This document shows positions 23,625 to 26,538 of a stretch of DNA of 26,538 nt, in pieces (the stretch's first letter is position 1; the number at the start of each line of letters is the position of its first letter). The stretch lies in assembly GCA_002404095.1 (NCBI GenBank), contig DHJA01000294.1, positions 12,886 to 39,423 of the forward strand, read 5' to 3'. The notes below the pieces were generated by a model. The model saw nothing but the letters and a program-made list of their open reading frames with translations. It did not search any database and was not told the DNA's origin. The position numbers and the translations under genes were made by a program. This DNA comes from Planctomycetaceae bacterium UBA4732 (GTDB lineage Bacteria; Planctomycetota; Planctomycetia; Gemmatales; Gemmataceae).

Positions 23625-26147
23625 TCACGCCCCGTGATAATCGATCTCTTTGACTTCCAGCGCGTACTTCTGGATGAACTCCTTGCGCGGTTCCACTTTC
23701 TCGCCCATCAGCGTCCGGAATAGCTCGTCCGCCTTCAAGGCGTCGTCCAATTGCACGCGCAACAGCGTCCGCTTCTCCGGGTCCAGCGTCGTTTCCCATA
23801 GCTCGTTGGGGTCCATCTCGCCCAGGCCCTTGAACCGTGTGATCGTCAAGCCGCGCTCGCCGAGCTTGCGCACGTCGGCCACCAACTCGCGTAGGTGAGC
23901 CAATGGCCGCGGTTGGTCGCCGCTTTGCAGGATCAGCCGCGGCGCCGGCTCCCGACCCGCCAACCGCACCGGCGGCAATAGGTCCGTCGGCTTCATGCCG
24001 TACTTCTTCAACTCCTGCAGGCCGTGGTTCACGTCGCGGACTTTGTGCAGTTCCTTCAGAACCGCATCAATAGCGGCGCCGTTCGTCTGGCCCGGCGTCT
24101 GCTGCGACTCGTCGCCTACCACCAGTTCGCGCCCCAGCTCTTCCTCTTTCTTGCTCAGGAAGTCGCCCCGCTCCTCTAGTGTGTGGAACCAGTGTTTTTG
24201 GCCGTGAAACAATACCAGAAACATCGGCAGACCGCGGTCATCCACATTCACGAGGCGATCCGCCACGCTCAGGCCCAACCGCTCCACTATCGTCAGGCCG
24301 TCGTCCAGCCGGGCCGTCGTCTTGATGAGTGTCGCCAGCTCTTCGCCCTCGATCACTCGCGGCGGAGCCGGGGCACCGGGGGGCGCCAGCACCGTCAGCC
24401 GGGCGTCCTTGAGGCCGCGCTCCATCAACTCGCGCGTCATCTCCTCGGCCGTGGCGATGTAACGCGAGTGCTTCTTCTGCGTCACCTTGTACAACGGCGG
24501 CCGGGCCACATAAATACGGCCGTCCAGCACTAATTTCGCCATTTGGCGATAGAAAAACGTCAGCAATAGGGTACGGATATGTTGTCCATCAACGTCCGCG
24601 TCAGTCATAATTATGACTTTACCGTATCTTAATTTACTCACATCCCCTTCGTCGCCGATGTCCACGCCGATGGCGGAGATCAGGTTGGTGATTTCGTCGT
24701 TCTTGAGCAGGTTTTCCAGCCGCGCCTTCTCGACGTTAAGCGGCTTGCCGCGCAACGGCAGGATGGCTTGATACGTGCGGTCGCGGCCGCCCTCAGCCGA
24801 ACCGCCGGCCGAGTCGCCTTCCACCAGGAACAACTCCGACTGGTCGCGTTCGCGGCTAGTGCAGTCGAACAGCTTGCCCGGCAAGCCGCCGCCGCTTAGG
24901 ATACTTTTACGATCTTTCAACGCCTTCTTCGCCTTCGACGCCGCCTCGCGAGCCTCGGCCGCCAACGCCACTTTCTTGATGATGATCGTGGCGACCTTCG
25001 GATTCTCCTCCAGGAACTTGCCCAGGTTTTCGGACACCACGCCGGCGACGATGCCCTCGACCTCCAGGTTGTTGAGCCGTTTCTTTTCCTGCGAATCGAA
25101 CTGCGGCTCCGGCACCTGCACGCTGATGACGACGGTCAACCCTTCGCGGAAGTCGTCGCCGATGGGCGATACATTCTTAAAAAGCTCCGCTTTGGAGCCG
25201 TAAGCGTTGAGCGTGCGCGTCAACGCCGTGCGGAAGCCGCTCAGGTGCGTGCCGCCGATCGAGTTAAAGGCGTTGTTGGTATAGCAGCGGTTGCGCTCTT
25301 CCTCGCCGCGCGTGTACTGCATGGACACTTCGACCGCCACCTGATCCACGGTCTTCTCGATGTGAATTGGCGGATGGATCACCTCTTCCATGCGATTGAT
25401 GTACTTGACGAACTCGGCCAGGCCGCCCTCGGCCTTAAACACTTCTTCTTTGCTGGTGCGCTCGTCGTGCAGCGTCAGCGTCAGACCTTTGTTGAGGAAG
25501 GACAATTCACGTAAGCGATCTTCCAAGGTGTCGTAATCGAACGTGATTTCGTGAAAGATTTCCGGGTCGGGCTTGAACTTGACGAGCGTGCCGGTGCGCT
25601 TGGAGGCGCCGATGTCGCGGACTCCGCTGACGGCCTTGCCGCGTTCGTACTCCTGGAGGTAGGTGCGGCCGTTGCGCTGCACCTGGGCTTCGCTCCACTC
25701 GCTCAGGGCCGTCACCGCTTTGGCGCCCATGCCGTGCAAGCCGGCCGACACCTTGTACGTGCCCTTGCCGAACTTGGCGCCGGCGCCCACCATCGTCATC
25801 ACCACCTGAAGCGTCGGCAGCTTCTCCTTGGGATGTTCATCGACGGGAATGCCGCGACCGTCGTCGGCTACGCTGAGACTGCCGTCCACGTTGATACGCA
25901 CATTAATATGACGGCAGAAGCCGGCGAGGGCTTCGTCCACGCTATTAGCGACTAATTCGTATACGAGATGGTGCAAACCCTTGGGGCCGGTGTCGCCGAT
26001 GTACATGCCCGGCCGTTGGCGGATATGCTCGAAGTCGCGCAGCACGTCCACATCGCCGGCCTTGTATTCATCGGACGCGGCCCGCGCGTCGGCTTGTTCT
26101 TGTACGGTGCGTTCGACTTCAATCATTGCAGTATTATCGGTAGTCAT
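23625..26147 (-). CDS. gyrB: DNA gyrase subunit B (long form)
   Basis: The 840-residue protein is the ATPase/TOPRIM subunit of DNA gyrase, which introduces negative supercoils. The GHKL ATPase region has NSVDEALAG (68-76), DDGRGIPVDEHP (95-106) and GLHGMGAKAV (136-145). The TOPRIM domain has LVEGDSAGGSA (441-451, Glu443) and DADVDGQHI (516-524). RFKGLGEMDPNELW marks the C-terminal block. An insert of about 190 residues (roughly 575-769) before that block resembles the long-form insertion of E. coli-type GyrB but is unrelated at a glance. The ATP-loop motif is SQEKKRLNN where most GyrB have QTKTKLG. GGAGAA lies eight bases before the start. It follows dciA by 23 bases. A topoisomerase IV ParE is the alternative; the QAILPLRGK.LNVEKAR block fits both. 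Confidence 0.9.
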   Translation of the reverse strand: MTTDNTAMIEVERTVQEQADARAASDEYKAGDVDVLRDFEHIRQRPGMYIGDTGPKGLHHLVYELVANSVDEALAGFCRHINVRINVDGSLSVADDGRGIPVDEHPKEKLPTLQVVMTMVGAGAKFGKGTYKVSAGLHGMGAKAVTALSEWSEAQVQRNGRTYLQEYERGKAVSGVRDIGASKRTGTLVKFKPDPEIFHEITFDYDTLEDRLRELSFLNKGLTLTLHDERTSKEEVFKAEGGLAEFVKYINRMEEVIHPPIHIEKTVDQVAVEVSMQYTRGEEERNRCYTNNAFNSIGGTHLSGFRTALTRTLNAYGSKAELFKNVSPIGDDFREGLTVVISVQVPEPQFDSQEKKRLNNLEVEGIVAGVVSENLGKFLEENPKVATIIIKKVALAAEAREAASKAKKALKDRKSILSGGGLPGKLFDCTSRERDQSELFLVEGDSAGGSAEGGRDRTYQAILPLRGKPLNVEKARLENLLKNDEITNLISAIGVDIGDEGDVSKLRYGKVIIMTDADVDGQHIRTLLLTFFYRQMAKLVLDGRIYVARPPLYKVTQKKHSRYIATAEEMTRELMERGLKDARLTVLAPPGAPAPPRVIEGEELATLIKTTARLDDGLTIVERLGLSVADRLVNVDDRGLPMFLVLFHGQKHWFHTLEERGDFLSKKEEELGRELVVGDESQQTPGQTNGAAIDAVLKELHKVRDVNHGLQELKKYGMKPTDLLPPVRLAGREPAPRLILQSGDQPRPLAHLRELVADVRKLGERGLTITRFKGLGEMDPNELWETTLDPEKRTLLRVQLDDALKADELFRTLMGEKVEPRKEFIQKYALEVKEIDYHGA

Positions 26148-26170
26148 TAGCGTATTCTCCGCTATGTCGT

Positions 26171-26497
26171 TTACTCCACGAGGCCGGCGCGGAAGCGCAG
26201 GTCGGTCACGGGAGTGTTGGGCAGCCGGCCGCGGAGTTGTTCCAGCAGCCGGCGCTTGTGGTAGTGGGTCAATTCCTGCAATAGCACGGCGTTGCCGACC
26301 ACCACTTCGAGGACGCCGCGGCGTAGGGCGGCGACGCGCGTTTGGGCGGCGTATTCAGGGCCGGCCGTCTCGGCCCAGGCTTTTTCCAGGTGCAAGCGGC
26401 CCTGACGACGACCCCAGCCGCGCGCCGTGAAGAGCCGGCTGAGGATCTCGCCGAGATTCTCAGGGCCGCGGCCGGGCGTGTCGCGGTGGATGGCCAT
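26171..26497 (-). CDS. dciA: DUF721/DciA-family protein
   Basis: The 108-residue protein has the DUF721 pattern: ILSRLFTARGWGRRQGRLHL cut across 18-37, then AWAETAGPEYAAQTR (40-54) and LLQELTHYHKRRLLEQLR (72-89). DciA is the helicase loader/operator used by bacteria lacking DnaC, and such genes often stand next to gyrB or recF. GGAGAAAGAAGG is upstream of the start. It is 23 bases before gyrB on the same strand, in keeping with one transcript. DciA function is from family knowledge, not shown here. Confidence 0.85.
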   Translation of the reverse strand: MAIHRDTPGRGPENLGEILSRLFTARGWGRRQGRLHLEKAWAETAGPEYAAQTRVAALRRGVLEVVVGNAVLLQELTHYHKRRLLEQLRGRLPNTPVTDLRFRAGLVE

Positions 26498-26519
26498 GAG
26501 CGCCTTCTTTCTCCAGATC

Positions 26520-26538
26520 GTTTAGCCGCGACCCGAAG
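26520..26538. repeat. Partial copy of the GTTTAGCCGCGACCC palindromic repeat (left half), cut by window end
   Basis: The last 19 bases, GTTTAGCCGCGACCCGAAG, are the left arm of the repeat found complete at 2341 and 20606. It lies 22 bases upstream of dciA, so the repeat again sits at a transcription-unit boundary. Confidence 0.8.

Noticed and set aside
23635..26150. Plus-strand open frames opposite gyrB
   Set aside because: They are shadows of gyrB with biased composition and no recognisable domains.

Overview
The window reads as a piece of a GC-rich bacterial chromosome, most probably from a planctomycete (Planctomycetota, Gemmata-like). The reasons are a Ser/Thr kinase with a multi-TM tail, a two-cysteine-cluster DUF971 gene overlapping mrp, a long-form gyrB after a DUF721/dciA gene, and several families of short palindromic repeats between genes and once inside one. 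This assignment is inferred from gene style, not from a marker tree. I see no rRNA, tRNA, CRISPR array, complete insertion sequence or prophage.

Layout. 55-2340: a LolC/E-type permease and its LolD-type ATPase, separated by a 9-bp tandem-repeat hairpin. 2341-4090: a palindromic repeat, an ilvE-like aminotransferase and a small membrane protein. 4091-4586: no gene, but a 299-bp nested inverted repeat. 4587-7335: an AlgI-type MBOAT acyltransferase and an AlgJ/AlgX-like SGNH partner, probably for polysaccharide O-acetylation. 7383-10986: a DUF2007/zinc-ribbon membrane protein and a divergent 899-aa lipoprotein whose signal peptide contains an in-frame copy of an intergenic palindrome. 10987-13703: an accessory patch with hicBA, a cupin, a HEPN-like/BolA-like overlapping pair, a membrane protein and three gene relics. 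13724-16558 (minus strand): an enolase-superfamily enzyme with panD, then mrp with DUF971. 16639-19405: an unaccompanied ABC-2-type ATPase, then a chain of small overlapping genes including a retropepsin-like protease and a toxin cut to 18 codons. 19398-22903: acyl-CoA dehydrogenase, a transmembrane Ser/Thr kinase and a VapBC pair. 22912-26497 (minus strand): DinB-like protein, a perfect 36-bp inverted repeat, gyrB and dciA.

Housekeeping genes (lol, ilvE, panD, mrp, gyrB, dciA) form the stable frame. Two accessory patches (about 10.99-13.7 kb and 18.1-19.4 kb) hold most of the toxin-antitoxin-like and uncharacterised small genes. The strongest new observation is that the first patch appears to be an eroded tandem duplication: lipoprotein 3' end, hicA and enolase-family 3' end occur twice in the same order and orientation. 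In the second unit the lipoprotein end and hicA are relics, and in the first the enolase end is a relic. An uncharacterised HEPN-like/BolA-like gene pair sits inside the second unit.
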